A DNA stretch of 64,000 bases from Temnothorax longispinosus (lineage: Eukaryota; Arthropoda; Insecta; Hymenoptera; Formicidae), in contig NC_092363.1 of NCBI RefSeq assembly GCF_030848805.1, positions 992,001 through 1,056,000 of the forward strand, given 5' to 3'. The notes under the pieces are model-generated. The model was not told the DNA's origin. It saw nothing but the letters and a program-made list of their open reading frames with translations, and ran no database searches. This document shows, one piece after another, positions 1 to 12,140 of the stretch; positions within the stretch are counted from its first letter, which is position 1, and every line of letters starts with the position of its first letter. The translations under genes were made by a program, and so were the position numbers.

Positions 1-1560
1 CTATAACTCAGAATGTTACCAAATTCCGTTGATAATACTGGCACATAAAGACGCATTTACAGTAGCAAAGGCAAGTTTCTACGATAGATTTAAATTGGCA
101 AAAAGCCTAGTGTCAAGTTCGCCCCGCTGTCGGCTTAGCCCCGGTCTCCCCTAATCTATTCGTTAAAGTGAAATACACAGAACTGTGATTGCAAAAATTT
201 GTCCTTTAATTTTACTACATGTATTTTACAAGACATAGTAACTTGTGCCAATTAGTCCGGGAGTCAAGGCTATTAAAAAATGAGAATATTGAAGTTCACG
301 GCGCAAAGCTAGAACTTTTTTTAATCGATTCTAATGATATCCTGTAACAATGTGTAAAGTCTCTAAAATCAACTCAGCCCGCTTCGCCTTTTTTTATTGC
401 AAAATATATTTAAAAAATTAAAAAAGGCGTGTGTTACCTGAGTGAATTTCGTTTGTATCGTAAAATTGAAGCCTCTTTTCCGCGATGCCGATTGGCTATC
501 TCGATTGATTGCCGCGCCGCGTAGCTTGCTTCATCCCGTGAGGGACTGTCATCGCGGAGTGTGGCGAGTTTCGTGCGTGTATAGTACGTCGTGTGTGTCA
601 TGATGTGACAGCTCGCGTCGTGTCGCGAGGTTAATCGTCTCGCGATTATTATATAATAGCATAATGTTAAAGCTAAATGGCGCGCGCGAAGCGCGCGCGT
701 CTGTAGTGTCTAGTATATTTAAAAAACGCGTTTCTGTGTAGTTTTCTTTAAATAACTCCTTCTGTGTTGGTCTAACGACAAAACTTGAAGAGAGGAAAAT
801 TGTTTGGAAGGAAATATCCTATAAGAATAAGCCTTAAAAAAATTAAAAAAATTTTTTTAATTGCAAAATTGCAAAAAATACGCGAGAAAAGGGCCATTTT
901 TACAGGTTCTCGAAAACTGGGTTAAAAATTATCATATTTAAGCGGACATTAACTCAATGATACCTTTCAGTATGCTGAAAAAATGTGCACAAGGCTCGCC
1001 ACCAATTTTTTAATAAATTATTTATGCAAATCGGGCGCTTGGCTCTCACGTTTGAACGAGTGTACTTATTTTGATGCACTTTATCGGAAATGAAAGGTAA
1101 CGCGATGTCTACTTAATTTATGAATTTAAAATAAATTTTTTTTTTTTTAAATTTGACTATTATTTAAAACAATTTAAATTTTGCATACTAAATATCGGCG
1201 TTGTTTATTGGTGTAGAGTAATGCAAATAGCACCATTAATTTGCGCTTAAAAAATCATGAATTGAAAATGAAAAAACGTCCCAATACGACCAATGGAAGC
1301 CGAGATAATTGACTTTTACATAATTAATGATTACAGGTAGACTATTTCATATTTTTACTTGAAATTTGGTGTGAAGGTATTGGAGTGAGTGCTTTAACGG
1401 TGGAATTTTTTTCGCTGCAATTCGACTATCAGGTTCGGCGAAAAAAATGTTTAGATACGTGCTTTTGTTGCAGAGAAAAGTAATTGTTAATTAAGCGATT
1501 GTTAATTACCTTGGCGTCACTCCGGCGCTCTCGCTCTAAAACCGCTGTATTCGACATTTA
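1..1560. other. AT-rich intergenic DNA, no gene recognised
   Basis: No coding frame longer than about 60 codons and no family sequence could be recognised. A GC-richer patch lies at about 475-700, with a perfect short palindrome of alternating CG around 679-698. It could be a promoter of a gene outside the window, but nothing supports that directly. Confidence 0.5.
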
Positions 1561-1850
1561 AGAATGTTGAGATCTCGATAACGAGTGAACGGATCAAGTT
1601 CTAAGTAGGCTTGATCGATAGCTTGGGGTCCAATTAAGGGGGGGTTTCTCTTATAATATTCCGCTACGTGCCCTACGAGCGGAGATATTGCGACGCAAAG
1701 TCCAAATGTGAAAATTTATTTTTAAGAGACGTATAATACTTCTAACGCCGACGTCTTATATGATGACGTCATAATCAGAAACGTCACTTTCACTTTTTCG
1801 ACACTGGCGGCTAGCGGCGTTAGTATCGCAGAGCAGTGCAGTGTAGACAG
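1561..1850 (-). repeat. Inverted-repeat arm, copy 1 of 4
   Basis: This block recurs in the opposite orientation at about 6064-6260 and 8630-8890, and partially at 11300-11400. Shared landmarks are a poly-G/poly-C run in 'ccaattaagggggggttt', the string 'ctacgagcggagatattg' and 'gccgacgtctta'. The opposed copies make this an arm of a large inverted-repeat structure spanning roughly 1.56-8.98 kb. No transposase was seen. Confidence 0.7.
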
Positions 1851-1982
1851 TGCGTTCGTTTAGCGCGCTGTCAGTCAGTTCCTATTCATCAATTAAGTTA
1901 ACCTATCTCGAGATCACTCGAGAGACACGGCCGCAGGGGGAATTGATTCGCGCAATTCCTTGGGCTCAACGCACCCACGGCA

Positions 1983-3817
1983 TACCGAGTTCAGTACACC
2001 GCGGACATACACACACAGTTACACATACACACAGTCATATACATAATCAAGAGAGGGCCTCTGACCAATCCACCTCTCTTGATTGTCTCAAAAGTGTCTT
2101 CCAATGTGTGAGATGAAAAGGGATTTTACATAAGGGATCATAGTCCAAAGAGAAAAAATTGTACGAGGAAAAGAAGGAATATTTAAAAGTGCGAGATAAA
2201 ACAAGGAATTTATAAGGTGGAAGAAAGCATAGGGGATCATCGTAGACCAAGGAGAAAAGATTGTACGAGGAAAAAAGGGATTATACAGGGTTGAAGAAAA
2301 TCACGGATCAAGACCAAATTACGCTATATAGCCCAAAGGCGGGGCTGAAGGCGTTAATAACCCCAACCGGGGTTAACAACTACAAAAAAAAAACTTGAGA
2401 AACACGGTAAGTACGAAGTACGCGCGGAGCAAGACCGACCGTGACTCTTTACGCGACGCGACGATTAATTACTATTATACTTATTTTATTTACTGTTTAT
2501 TATTACGTTTACGTGAGTGTTTATACATACAGGTTAATAACTTATTTACTGTTTACTACGTTTACGTGAGTGTTTATACATACTGGTTAATAACTGAATT
2601 TGAATTGCTTCGTGCTCTTATCTGGAGATTTCGTATTCCTACATCGTGTTAGCATTGCAACGCTGGCTGCCGGAACAAAAGGTTCTCTACGCTTGGCAGA
2701 AAGTGACGACTGACACGTTCGATCCCGACTTCGTTGATCGCAGAAGAGCTGGACTCGAGGTACGTTTCCGATTTGCACGTATAACAGTATCGTGCGATGA
2801 ATGTTGTACCCAATTATAACCTTAAATGAAGTTGTGCACGTTGCTAGTAACGCTGTCTGTAAAAATTTGCGTGAAAGATGATATATAATCATATTAACAC
2901 ATTACATTATTTTTAGACGTAGCTGTGATGAAAGAGAATTAGATGGTGACTTAAGCTGAAATTTCATGCGATCGAAGAAAAGCCAGCGTTTATCCCCACT
3001 TCACCTCACTGTAAAGCCAGCGTAGAACAGCTAACGCTATCGCCCCTATCATTTTCATGGAGCGAAGAAAAGCTGGCGTTTATCCCCACTCCACCTCACT
3101 GTAAAGCCAGCGTAGAACAGCTAAAGAAGAATTGTGTATAATAAAAATAGAGTACTCCAATTATTATAGACAGTACATCGCGTACGTTGAATATTATAGA
3201 CGTACAGTGGCAGCTGCAGTTGCAGCAGAGGTTGTAAGGAGACGACGCATAGCCGCTACAGCTGCAGCTATATATTTAATGAAAAAAAAAAGAAGATACG
3301 CGAAGAAAAGGCCGCAACAAAAAATATTAAAAAATATTAAAAAATAATATTAAAAAATATTTGGATCCATTGTTTTTGCTAGGGCACCTTCGTTGCATGA
3401 AAGCTTAATTACGAAAACATGTGACGTCGAAAATCGAAAGCAGCGATAAATGGTGACTTCTGACATTTCCACTAAATAAAAATCAATTTTAGATTAGTCG
3501 GACTATCAAAGTCACAAGTTGTGGAACGCTCTATATTTAGCACTAATAAAAAATATATGTGCGTATTATAGTCCTGGCAACTACAGTTCGACAACGCACA
3601 TTTTAGTTTTACTCTTACGCAATCGAGAATCGCGTTTTACGTGTCATTATGATCTGTTTAAACATTCAGGTATATCGGATGTGAAGTATAAGTTTAACTT
3701 TGCGTGAAGCCACTTAACTTCTTTTCGTAAAACATTAAGTCACTTTTTCCCCATATACGTCATTCATCTTTAATTCAAGGTATAATAAATAAACTCTCGC
3801 ACGTAATAAAACTACCT
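1983..3817. repeat. Dispersed 3.3-kb unit, copy 1, left half
   Basis: This matches 20943-23095 almost base for base. It starts near 'gttcagtacaccgcgg' and breaks at 3817 after 'aataaaacta'; the match with copy 2 resumes exactly at 8984 with 'tatataaactg'. A small Ala/Arg-rich frame (about 3132-3347) and a short frame at 3519-3707 are conserved in both copies, but neither resembles a protein I can name. The unit is probably an old transposon or part of one; its class is unknown. Two copies of a 53-bp unit lie at about 2504-2609. Confidence 0.75.
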
Positions 3818-4700
3818 CGAAAAAAACAAAGTGGTAGTATTATACCTCAAAATAACACCCTGTACATATTGTTTATACAATGCGTAATACTACAAAAAGG
3901 CGTGATATCTGTACAAAATTACCTTTTTTAAAAAAAAGGTAAAGAAAGGCGCCAAGTACACGCATAGTAGTGTATATGTTGTTACCTCGAAAAAAAAACA
4001 GTGGTAGTATTATACCTTAAAAAAATCTAAGTAACAAGTGGTAAACGAAATCTTTGTATCTTGAAAAATCTCGAAAAAACCTAAACAGTAGTATCTTCAC
4101 CTCGAAAAAAAAAACAAAGTAGTAGTATTATACCTCGAAAAATCTGGAAAAAACCTAAGCAGTATTATTTTTATTTCCAAAAAATTATTACTCAAGTGAT
4201 ACACATCACAAAATTACGTTACCTTATCAAAAAATGAGTCGCGCTTCAAGTGATCTATTATTACAATTACAAAAAAAAATGATATCTCTTTTTAAATTAC
4301 AGCGCCAATTACAGAGAACATATATTTTTCGAGATACAAAGATTACGTCTACCACTTGTTACTTAGGTTTTTTCGAGGTATAATATTACTACTGCTTTTC
4401 TTCGATTAGAATAAAAAATTGAATCATGAAGAATTACACAGAGGTAACAGTACAAAATACAAATATTTTATTAAAATATTTAAACCCAACAAAGGAATAC
4501 AAGGTATTTAAATACAAAGTTTATATATGTATTTTAAAAGATTTAATCGCATCGCAAAGAATTACAGAGGTAACAGTACAAAAAATAAAAATATTTTATT
4601 AAAATACATAAATTTTTCTTGTCAAAAAACTTGGCGCTGCTAGACCTCAAAATTAGGTCAGCCTGGTGTGTACATATGTGCGAGCGAGTGGGTGTGGGCG

Positions 4701-4701
<1 letters not shown>

Positions 4702-4739
<38 letters not shown>
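4702..4739. repeat. (GT)n microsatellite
   Basis: A run of about 19 GT dinucleotides lies in the loop of foldback element 1. Confidence 0.95.
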
Positions 4740-4740
<1 letters not shown>

Positions 4741-4777
4741 CGGTGAATAATGCGGCTTATTACTAAGTATAGGATAA

Positions 4778-4954
4778 AGGCCTTCACACATAAAATGTCG
4801 TAAGGACGTAAAACGTAGGCGTAAGAAAATCGATCAATCCCAATCAAGTATTTCCCCCTACTGTGGTTACGAACAGCACAATATTTGATTGGGATTGGTC
4901 GATTTTCTTACGCTTACGTTTTACGTTCTTACGCGATTTTATGTGTGAAGGCCT
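4778..4954. mobile_element. 177-bp MITE, TAA target duplication
   Basis: Inverted ends begin 'aggccttcacacataaaa' and pair over about 70 bp around a loop near 4847-4883. TAA flanks both sides (4775-4777 and 4955-4957), the three-base TWA duplication known for PIF/Harbinger elements. It shares an internal 'gattggtc...ttcttac' motif with the MITE in the Kelch gene, so the two may be related families. Confidence 0.75.
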
Positions 4955-5038
4955 TAAGTTAGGATAAGTTTAGATTTTTAAAGCGATTAGAATTAAGTAT
5001 AGAATAAGTATAGAATAAGTAATATCTACATTTGTAAA

Positions 5039-5041
<3 letters not shown>

Positions 5042-5082
<41 letters not shown>
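5042..5082. repeat. (CT)n microsatellite
   Basis: A run of about 20 CT dinucleotides lies on the other side of the foldback loop. Confidence 0.95.
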
Positions 5083-5088
<6 letters not shown>

Positions 5089-5961
5089 AACAGCGCCAAG
5101 TTTTTTGACAAGAAAAATTTATGTATTTTAATAAAATATTTTTATTTTTTGTACTGTTACCTCTGTAATTCTTTGCGATGCGATTAAATCTTTTAAAATA
5201 CATATATAAACTTTGTATTTAAATACCTTGTATTCCTTTGTTGGGTTTAAATATTTTAATAAAATATTTGTATTTTGTACTGTTACCTCTGTGTAATTCT
5301 TCATGATTCAATTTTTTATTCTAATCGAAGAAAAGCAGTAGTAATATTATACCTCGAAAAAACCTAAGTAACAAGTGGTAGACGTAATCTTTGTATCTCG
5401 AAAAATATATGTTCTCTGTAATTGGCGCTGTAATTTAAAAAGAGATATCATTTCTTTTTTGTAATTGTAATAATAGATCACTTGAAGCGCGACTCATTTT
5501 TTGATAAGGTAACGTAATTTTGTGATGTGTATCACTTGAGTAATAATTTTTTGGAAATAAAAATAATACTGCTTAGGTTTTTTCCAGATTTTTGGAGATA
5601 CAAAGATTACGTCCACCACTTGTTACTTAGGTTTTTTCGAGGTATAATACTACTACTTTGTTTTTTTTTTCGAGGTGAAGATACTACTGTTTAGGTTTTT
5701 TCGAGATTTTTCAAGATACAAAGATTTCGTTTACCACTTGTTACTTAGATTTTTTTAAGGTATAATACTACCACTGTTTTTTTTTTCGAGGTAACAACAT
5801 ATACACTACTATGCGTGTACTTGGCGCCTTTCTTTACCTTTTTTTTAAAAAAGGTAATTTTGTACAGATATCACGCCTTTTTGTAGTATTACGCATTGTA
5901 TAAACAATATGTACAGGGTGTTATTTTGAGGTATAATACTACCACTTTGTTTTTTTCGAGG

Positions 5962-6365
5962 TAACAACATAATACATATATACTACTATGCGTGTACTTG
6001 GCGCATTTTTTTACCTTTTTTTTGAAAAAGGTAATTTTGTACGGATATCACGCCTTTTTGTAGTGTCATATAAGACGTCGGCGTTAGAAGTAGATAGAAG
6101 AAGTATCTTAATAAAAAATTTTCACATTTAGACTTTGCGTCGCAATATCTCCGCTCGTAGGGCACGGAGCGGGATATTATAAGAGAAACCCCCCCCCCCT
6201 AATTGGACCCCAAGCTATCGATCAAGCCTACTTAGAACTTGATCCGTTCACTCGTTATTGAGATCTCAACATCTCGGGTACTCGCAACCCGTCGCGTCGC
6301 GTAAAAGAGTCACGGTCGGTCTCGCTCCGCGTGTACTTGGCGCGAGACACTACCGTGTCTCTTGA
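5962..6365. repeat. Foldback-arm fragment and inverted-repeat arm copy 2
   Basis: 5962-6060 repeats the outer part of the foldback arm once more. 6064-6260 is the reverse complement of 1561-1790. The part around 6290-6362 is the reverse complement of 2397-2463, and the same segment returns in direct orientation at 8908-8979. Confidence 0.7.
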
Positions 6366-6374
6366 TTCTGGCCG

Positions 6375-8375
6375 CTAGGGAATTTTTAAGTCGATTCTTA
6401 TGAATCAAGCTTGAATTCGATGTCTAGGTGTCCCAGGTTGCCGATGACGAGGTTCACATAGTGCGCTTCATAGTTTTCGGTATCCAGGTGTATTAATACC
6501 TTGAATTTGATGTCCACGTGTTCCAGGTTGCTGATGTCGGGTTCCAGATAGTGCGCTCTACAGTTTTCGGTGTCCAGGTATAATAATACGTTGAATTCGA
6601 TGTCTAGGTGTCCCACGTTTCCGATGACGAGGTCCACATAGTGCGCTCCGTAGTTTTCGGTGTCTACGTGTATTAATACCTCGAATTCAATATCTACGTG
6701 TCCTACATTTAGATTTAAAGTTATTAATACACCTAGACACCAAAAACTACAAAGCGCACTATGTGGACCTCGTCATCGGCAACCTGGGACACGTAGACAT
6801 CGAATTCGAGGTATTATTACATCTAGACACCGAAAACTACGGAGCGCGCTATCTGGACCTCGTCATCAGCAACCTGAGACACCTAGACATCAATTTCAAG
6901 ATATTAATACACGTAGACACCGACAACTACGGAGCGCACTATGTGGACCTTGTCATCGGCAACCTGGGACACCTAGACATCGAATTCAAGGTATTAATAC
7001 ACGTAGACACCAAAAACTACGGAGCTCACTATCTAGACATTGTCATCGGCAACCTGGGACACCTAGACATTGTATTCAACGTATTATTACACCTGAACAC
7101 CGAAAACTACGAAACGCACTATGTGGACCTCGTCATCGCCAACCTGGGACACCTGGACATCGAATTCAACGTACGATTACACCTGGACACCGAAAACTAT
7201 GAAGCGCACTATCTGGATCCCGTCATCAGCAACCTGGGTCACGTGGACATCAAATTCAAGGTATTAATACACGTAGACACCAAAAACTACGGAGCGCACT
7301 ATGTGGACCTCGTCATCGGCAACCTGGGACACCTAGACATCGAATTCAACGTACAATTACACCTGGACACCGAAAACTATGAAGCGCACTATCTGGATCC
7401 CGTCATCGGCAACCTGAGACACGTGGACATCGAATTCAAGGTATTAATACACGTAGACACCGAAAACTACAAAGCGCACTATGTGGACCTCGTCATCGGC
7501 AACCTGGGACACGTAGACATCGAATTCAACGTATTATTACACCTGGACACCGAAAACTATGAAGCGCACTATCTGGATCTTGTCATCGGCAACCTGGGAC
7601 ACGTGGACATCGAATTCAAGGTATTAATACACGTAGACACCGAAAACTACGGAGCGCACTATGTGGACCTCGTCATCGGCAACCTGGGACACGTAGACAT
7701 CGAATTCAACGTACGATTACACCTGGACACCGAAAACTATGAAGCGCACTATCTGGATCTTGTCATCGGCAACCTGGGACACGTGGACATCGAATTCAAG
7801 ATATTAATACACGTAGACACCGAAAACTACGGAGCGCACTATGTGGACCTCGTCATCGGCAATCTGGGACACGTAGACATCGAATTCAACGTACGATTAC
7901 ACCTGGACACCGAAAACTATGAAGCGCACTATCTGGATCCCGTCATCGGCAACCTGGGACACGTGGACATCGAATTCAAGATATTAATACACGTAGACAC
8001 CGAAAACTACGGAGCGCACTATGTGGACCTCGTCATCGGCAACCTGGGACACCTAGATATCGAATTCAACGTACGATTACACATGGACACCGAAAACTAT
8101 GAAGCGCACTATCTGGATCCCGTCATCGGCAACCTGGGACACGTGGACATTGAATTCAAGGTATTAATACACGTAGACACCGAAAACTACATAACGCACT
8201 ATGTGGACCTCGTCATCGGCAACCTGGGACACGTAGACATCGAATTCAACGTATTATTACACCTGGACACCGAAAACTATGAAGCGCACTATCTGGACCT
8301 CGTCATCGGCAACCTGGGATACCTAGACATCGAATTCAAGCTTGATTCATAAGAATCGACTTAAAAATTCCCTAG
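6375..8375. mobile_element. Foldback element 2 with 90-bp tandem repeats
   Basis: The ends (6375-6418 and 8332-8375) are inverted copies of one 44-bp sequence containing 'gaatcaagcttgaattc'. The left arm (to about 6710) carries three to four 90-bp units in reverse orientation; the right arm (about 6740-8340) carries about 17 in forward orientation. Units alternate between two subtypes, giving a 180-bp higher-order period. The pattern matches the architecture known for Drosophila FB elements: long inverted repeats built of tandem units. Since 90 is a multiple of three, a 529-codon frame stays open on the plus strand (6763-8352) with a 30-residue repeat around 'DLVIGNLGHVDIEF'; the same peptide is read from the minus strand in the left arm. 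I regard it as a by-product of the unit length. Confidence 0.85.
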
Positions 8376-8532
8376 CGGCACTTTCTGCCAAGCGTAGAGA
8401 ACCTTCTTTTCCGTTGACTTAATATATATTATATCAAGCTTGATTCATAAGAATCGACTTAAAAATTCCCTAGCGGCACTTTCTGCCAAGCGTAGAGAAC
8501 CTTCTTTTCCGTTGACTTAATATATATTATAT
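8337..8532. repeat. 98-bp tandem duplication
   Basis: Two essentially identical 98-bp copies (8337-8434 and 8435-8532) overlap the right end of foldback element 2. Part of each ('ctgccaagcgtagagaacc') is the reverse complement of 2679-2697 in the dispersed unit. Confidence 0.9.
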
Positions 8533-8544
8533 ATTACCTAATTT

Positions 8545-8983
8545 ACCTAAATAGAAATCTTCCTCCTGACCGATAAGTCTATCGACCTAATTTCGAAATA
8601 CGCGCGCGATATCGAAACTGGCGATACCTGCGCCGCCAGCGTCGAAAAAGTGAAAGGGACGTTTCTGTGATAATCATAATAATATTGAGACGTCGGCGTT
8701 AGGAGGAGGAGGAGGAGGAGTATCTTAAAAATAAATTTTCCCATTTGGACTTTGCGTCGCAATATCTCCGCTCGTAGGGCACGTAGCGGAATATTATGAG
8801 AGAAACCCCCCCCCTAATTGGACCCCAAGCTATCGATCAAGCCTACTTAGAACTCGATCCGTTCACTCGTTATCGAGATCTCAACATCTCGGGTACTCGC
8901 AACCCGTCGCGTCGCGTAAAAGAGTCACGGTCGGTCTCGCTCCGCGTGTACTTGGCGCGAGACACTACCGTGTCTCTTGATAT
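8545..8983. repeat. Inverted-repeat arm copy 3
   Basis: This is the reverse complement of about 1561-1815 and a direct copy of 6064-6362, with a small GGA expansion near 8702-8721. It ends at 8983, where the interrupted dispersed unit resumes. Confidence 0.75.
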
Positions 8984-10453
8984 ATAAACTGTATAAAATA
9001 TAACTTATGATCGTCAATATTATCATCGTTACAATTTTAAATGAAGAAATAGGATAAAGTTATTAGGAATACTGGGTTTTCTCATCGTATATTTTCGAAA
9101 GTTTCAGAAGATTGAAAACAATGCAACTTATATGTTTTATAGATAAGATAAAACCATAATTTTCAAAGCCTGAATCGTAGTGCACGATTATAGCGCATCT
9201 CAAAGTATTAAAATCTTATATTTTTTGCGCAGGAGCATAAAATAATTATGACGCTTCTTCTTTCGATGTGAATAGAACACAGGTGAAAATGTTGCTGGAG
9301 GGCGCGAAGGCACTAACAAGTTTTCAATTACACACGAACAGCAGTATATATGTTCAATGTTTATTTCTCTCTGTAAAACATCGTTGGTACATCGATAAAT
9401 GGTACACCAATTGCATTAATTTGCATATGTTTATGTTAGATCTAGAAAACGAAGGAAGTTGTCATGAGGCACAATTCGAGTCTTGCACCCGATATTCTTT
9501 TCGGTCTGTGGAGGATCGGCGATACCGACCGAATGATGCAATTATATCACTTATCACTCTATCAAAAAGAGCTTTTACGATATTGTAACAAAATAACAAA
9601 TAGATTACATCTAAATTAATTAGTAATAATAGTATGCGTAGTACTGTGGCTCCTTCAACCCTTCACTCCTCCTTTCGTGTGTCTCTGCAACATAATAACA
9701 GCGCGATAAGATAAATTGTATTGTTTCTAACGCCTATGTTACCTCGACTGAATTTACATAGTTAACGCCGTGTTGGCGTTAATTACCATACTTTAATGAT
9801 AAAATAATTTGTTACATGACAATATCAGTATTTTTACATTATAGCAAACAAAAACAAATAATACTGTTTTCTCAACTGAAATATTATTTATAATCATATA
9901 TATTTAAATGTTTAGGTTAAGTTAAAGTTGTCCCCGAGCAACGGGGACAATTGTAACGCTACAACTGTCCCCCAGGCATTGATGTTACAATTGTCCCCTA
10001 ATGATATTTTATGATTTGAAGTAAATTTTTTACATAAATATCTGGATGAAAGTCAATCGTATTATGCAAATCATCAACATAAATACTAATCACTAAAACA
10101 TATAAAAATAAAACTTTATACCTTCGGCATAAAAAAAGAAAAATATTTCAGATTTTATGCACGTAAGAAAACTTACTTCAAGAAGGAAAAAAGTAACTTC
10201 TTCTCCTGCACACGTGCACGTTCCGCGAGGGGCGGCAATGAACTAAGGAACAAATGCCGCTCTATCTAGCGGATCTTGCCTCGCGGTCATACACACGTAT
10301 GTACCTTTTATAGTTTAAGAAATATTCACGATGTTACAACTGTACCCTGTTACTTTTGTCCCCGGTCTACCCTACTTAAAATAACTGCTATATTTTTGAA
10401 ACTTTTTTTGTTTATAACTTTTTAATAAGAAGCGATTCCCGACTAAAACCTTC
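8984..10453. repeat. Dispersed 3.3-kb unit, copy 1, right half
   Basis: This matches 23093-24705. A roughly 100-codon frame at 9268-9588 is conserved in copy 2 but has no ATG at its start and no recognisable domain. Around 9930-10000 there are short repeats of 'acaattgtcccc' type; copy 2 lacks one of them. The homology stops after 'gactaaaacctt' in both copies. Confidence 0.75.
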
Positions 10454-10700
10454 TGAAGGTCACTCAGGAGGGTGACCTTGACAACATATGTCAAGGTCAA
10501 GGTCATCGGAGCTCAGGCCCTAATTGTAAACATTTACCTAAATAAAAGTTGAAATATATAATGTCCGTTGATTATACATTGTTAATGTTACATATTTTTT
10601 CTTAAAAGAACTATGCCATTTTTTATTTCACGAATAGCATATATACTTGCAGGAGGGTAAAATAAGATACTTGTTAAAGTATGAGCTCTTAATATTAATT

Positions 10701-11190
10701 AATATTAACAGGTCGCTTATCGCGATTTTTTATTTTTTATTTAGTAAGATAGAAAAAATTTTATAACTATCTAACAAACAGTAATACAGCATTGCTTCAC
10801 ATAGATTTTTGTAGTAAATTTATCGTTTTACAAAAAAGATCTCTTATCATTTTTTCATAAATTCGCTTCCGTTCAAAAGATATTCAAAGTTAAAGTTTGG
10901 TAAATTTTATAATATCGACTATCTAAATTATGAAATAATCAATACATATTTTTGTAGAAAATTTAACGATCTACAAAAAAGGTCTCTTATATTTTTTTTC
11001 ATAAATATAATCATTTAGACAAGTTTAAAGTTTAGTGTATAAAAATTATTCTTTTTTTTCATATTATAACCACTGATCTCAAAAATCTATGTAGAGCAAT
11101 GCTGTATTACTGTTTGTTAGATAGTTATAAAATTTTTTCTATCTTACTAAATAAAAAATAAAAAATTGCGATAAGCGACCTGTTAATATT
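10701..11190. mobile_element. 490-bp inverted-repeat element
   Basis: The ends 'aatattaacaggtcgcttat' and its reverse complement enclose about 490 bp; arms pair over about 95 bp. It is non-coding. The 250 bp before it (10454-10700) hold short palindromes such as 'gaccttgac...gtcaaggtc' and no gene. Confidence 0.75.
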
Positions 11191-12140
11191 ATTTTCTAAT
11201 TTACCTAAATAGAAATCTTCTTCCTGACCGATAAGTCTATCGGCCAGTGTCGAACAAATGAAAGTTACATTTCTCTGATATATATATATATGTCATATAT
11301 ATTGAGAGACGTCGACGTTAGTAGAAATATCTTAATATAATATTTTCACATTTCAACTTTGCGTTGCAATATTTCCGCTCGTAGGGCACGTAGCGGAAAA
11401 ATAAAAACACGGCCTTTGGCCAACTCGAACGTTAGTACCCCATACGTACAAGAGTAAAGTACCAGTTAAAATACAGATAGCGAATTGGTTTTAGTCTTAA
11501 AATGTTTCACAATATATTATTTTTCAAAAAAGTTGATAAGAAATAATTTTTACAAGCAACATAATATAGATGCATATTTTACATAAAAGCAATGTCCGGC
11601 AATGTATATATTATATATATTAACAACTTCAGACACATTTCTTTATAAGGTGTAATTTTTTTCTGTTAAGATTAAGATGCGTAATAACACTACAAAAAGG
11701 CGTGATATCCGTACAAAATTACCTATTTCAAAAAAAGGTAAAAAAAGGCGCCAAGTACACGCATAGTAGTGTATATGTATTATGCTGTTACCTCGAAAAA
11801 AAACAAAGTGGTAGTATTATACCTCGAAATAACACCCTGTACATACTGTTTATAAAATGCGTAATACAAAAAAGCGTGATATCCGTACAAAATTACCTTT
11901 TTTAAAAAAAAGGTAAAGAAAGGCGCCAAGTACACGCATAGTAGTGTATATATTGTTACCTCAAAAAAAAATAGTGGTAGTATTATACCTCAAAAAAATC
12001 TAAGTAACAAGTGGTAGACGTAATCTTTGTATCTTGAAAAATCTCGAAAAAACCTAAACAGTAGTATCTTTACCTCGAAAAAAAACAAAGTGGTAGTATT
12101 ATACCTCGAAAAAACCTAAGTAACAAGTGGTAGATACAAA
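11191..12140. repeat. Repeat fragments (arm copy 4, foldback arm piece)
   Basis: 11300-11400 is a diverged copy of the inverted-repeat arm seen at 8690-8790. 11671-12140 is a single foldback-1 arm fragment with several 'ggtagtattatacctcg' units. The stretch 11401-11670 shows nothing recognisable. Confidence 0.65.

Larger units (their letters stand above)
3814..5961. mobile_element. Foldback element 1 (2.1-kb palindrome)
   Basis: The left arm (about 3814-4640) and right arm (about 5092-5961) are reverse complements over more than 800 bp with small indels. Each arm contains short internal repeats of the type 'ggtagtattatacctcg' and ends on the inside at 'cttggcgct'. The loop holds a GT tract, a CT tract and a nested MITE. 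There is no coding capacity. Together with the next elements it interrupts the dispersed unit. Arm fragments recur at 11671-12140 and 39946-40545. Confidence 0.85.

Noticed and set aside
6398..8350. CRISPR-like array
   Set aside because: Units are contiguous 90-bp repeats without unique spacers, in an animal genome.
6763..8352. A 529-codon open frame on the plus strand as a repeat-protein gene
   Set aside because: The frame is explained by a 90-bp unit without stops; another frame is also long, and the same peptide appears from the minus strand in the inverted arm. No promoter, introns or family match.
9268..9588. A roughly 100-codon frame conserved in both copies of the dispersed unit
   Set aside because: It begins at GTG, not ATG, has no domain, and its conservation is explained by recent duplication of the whole unit.
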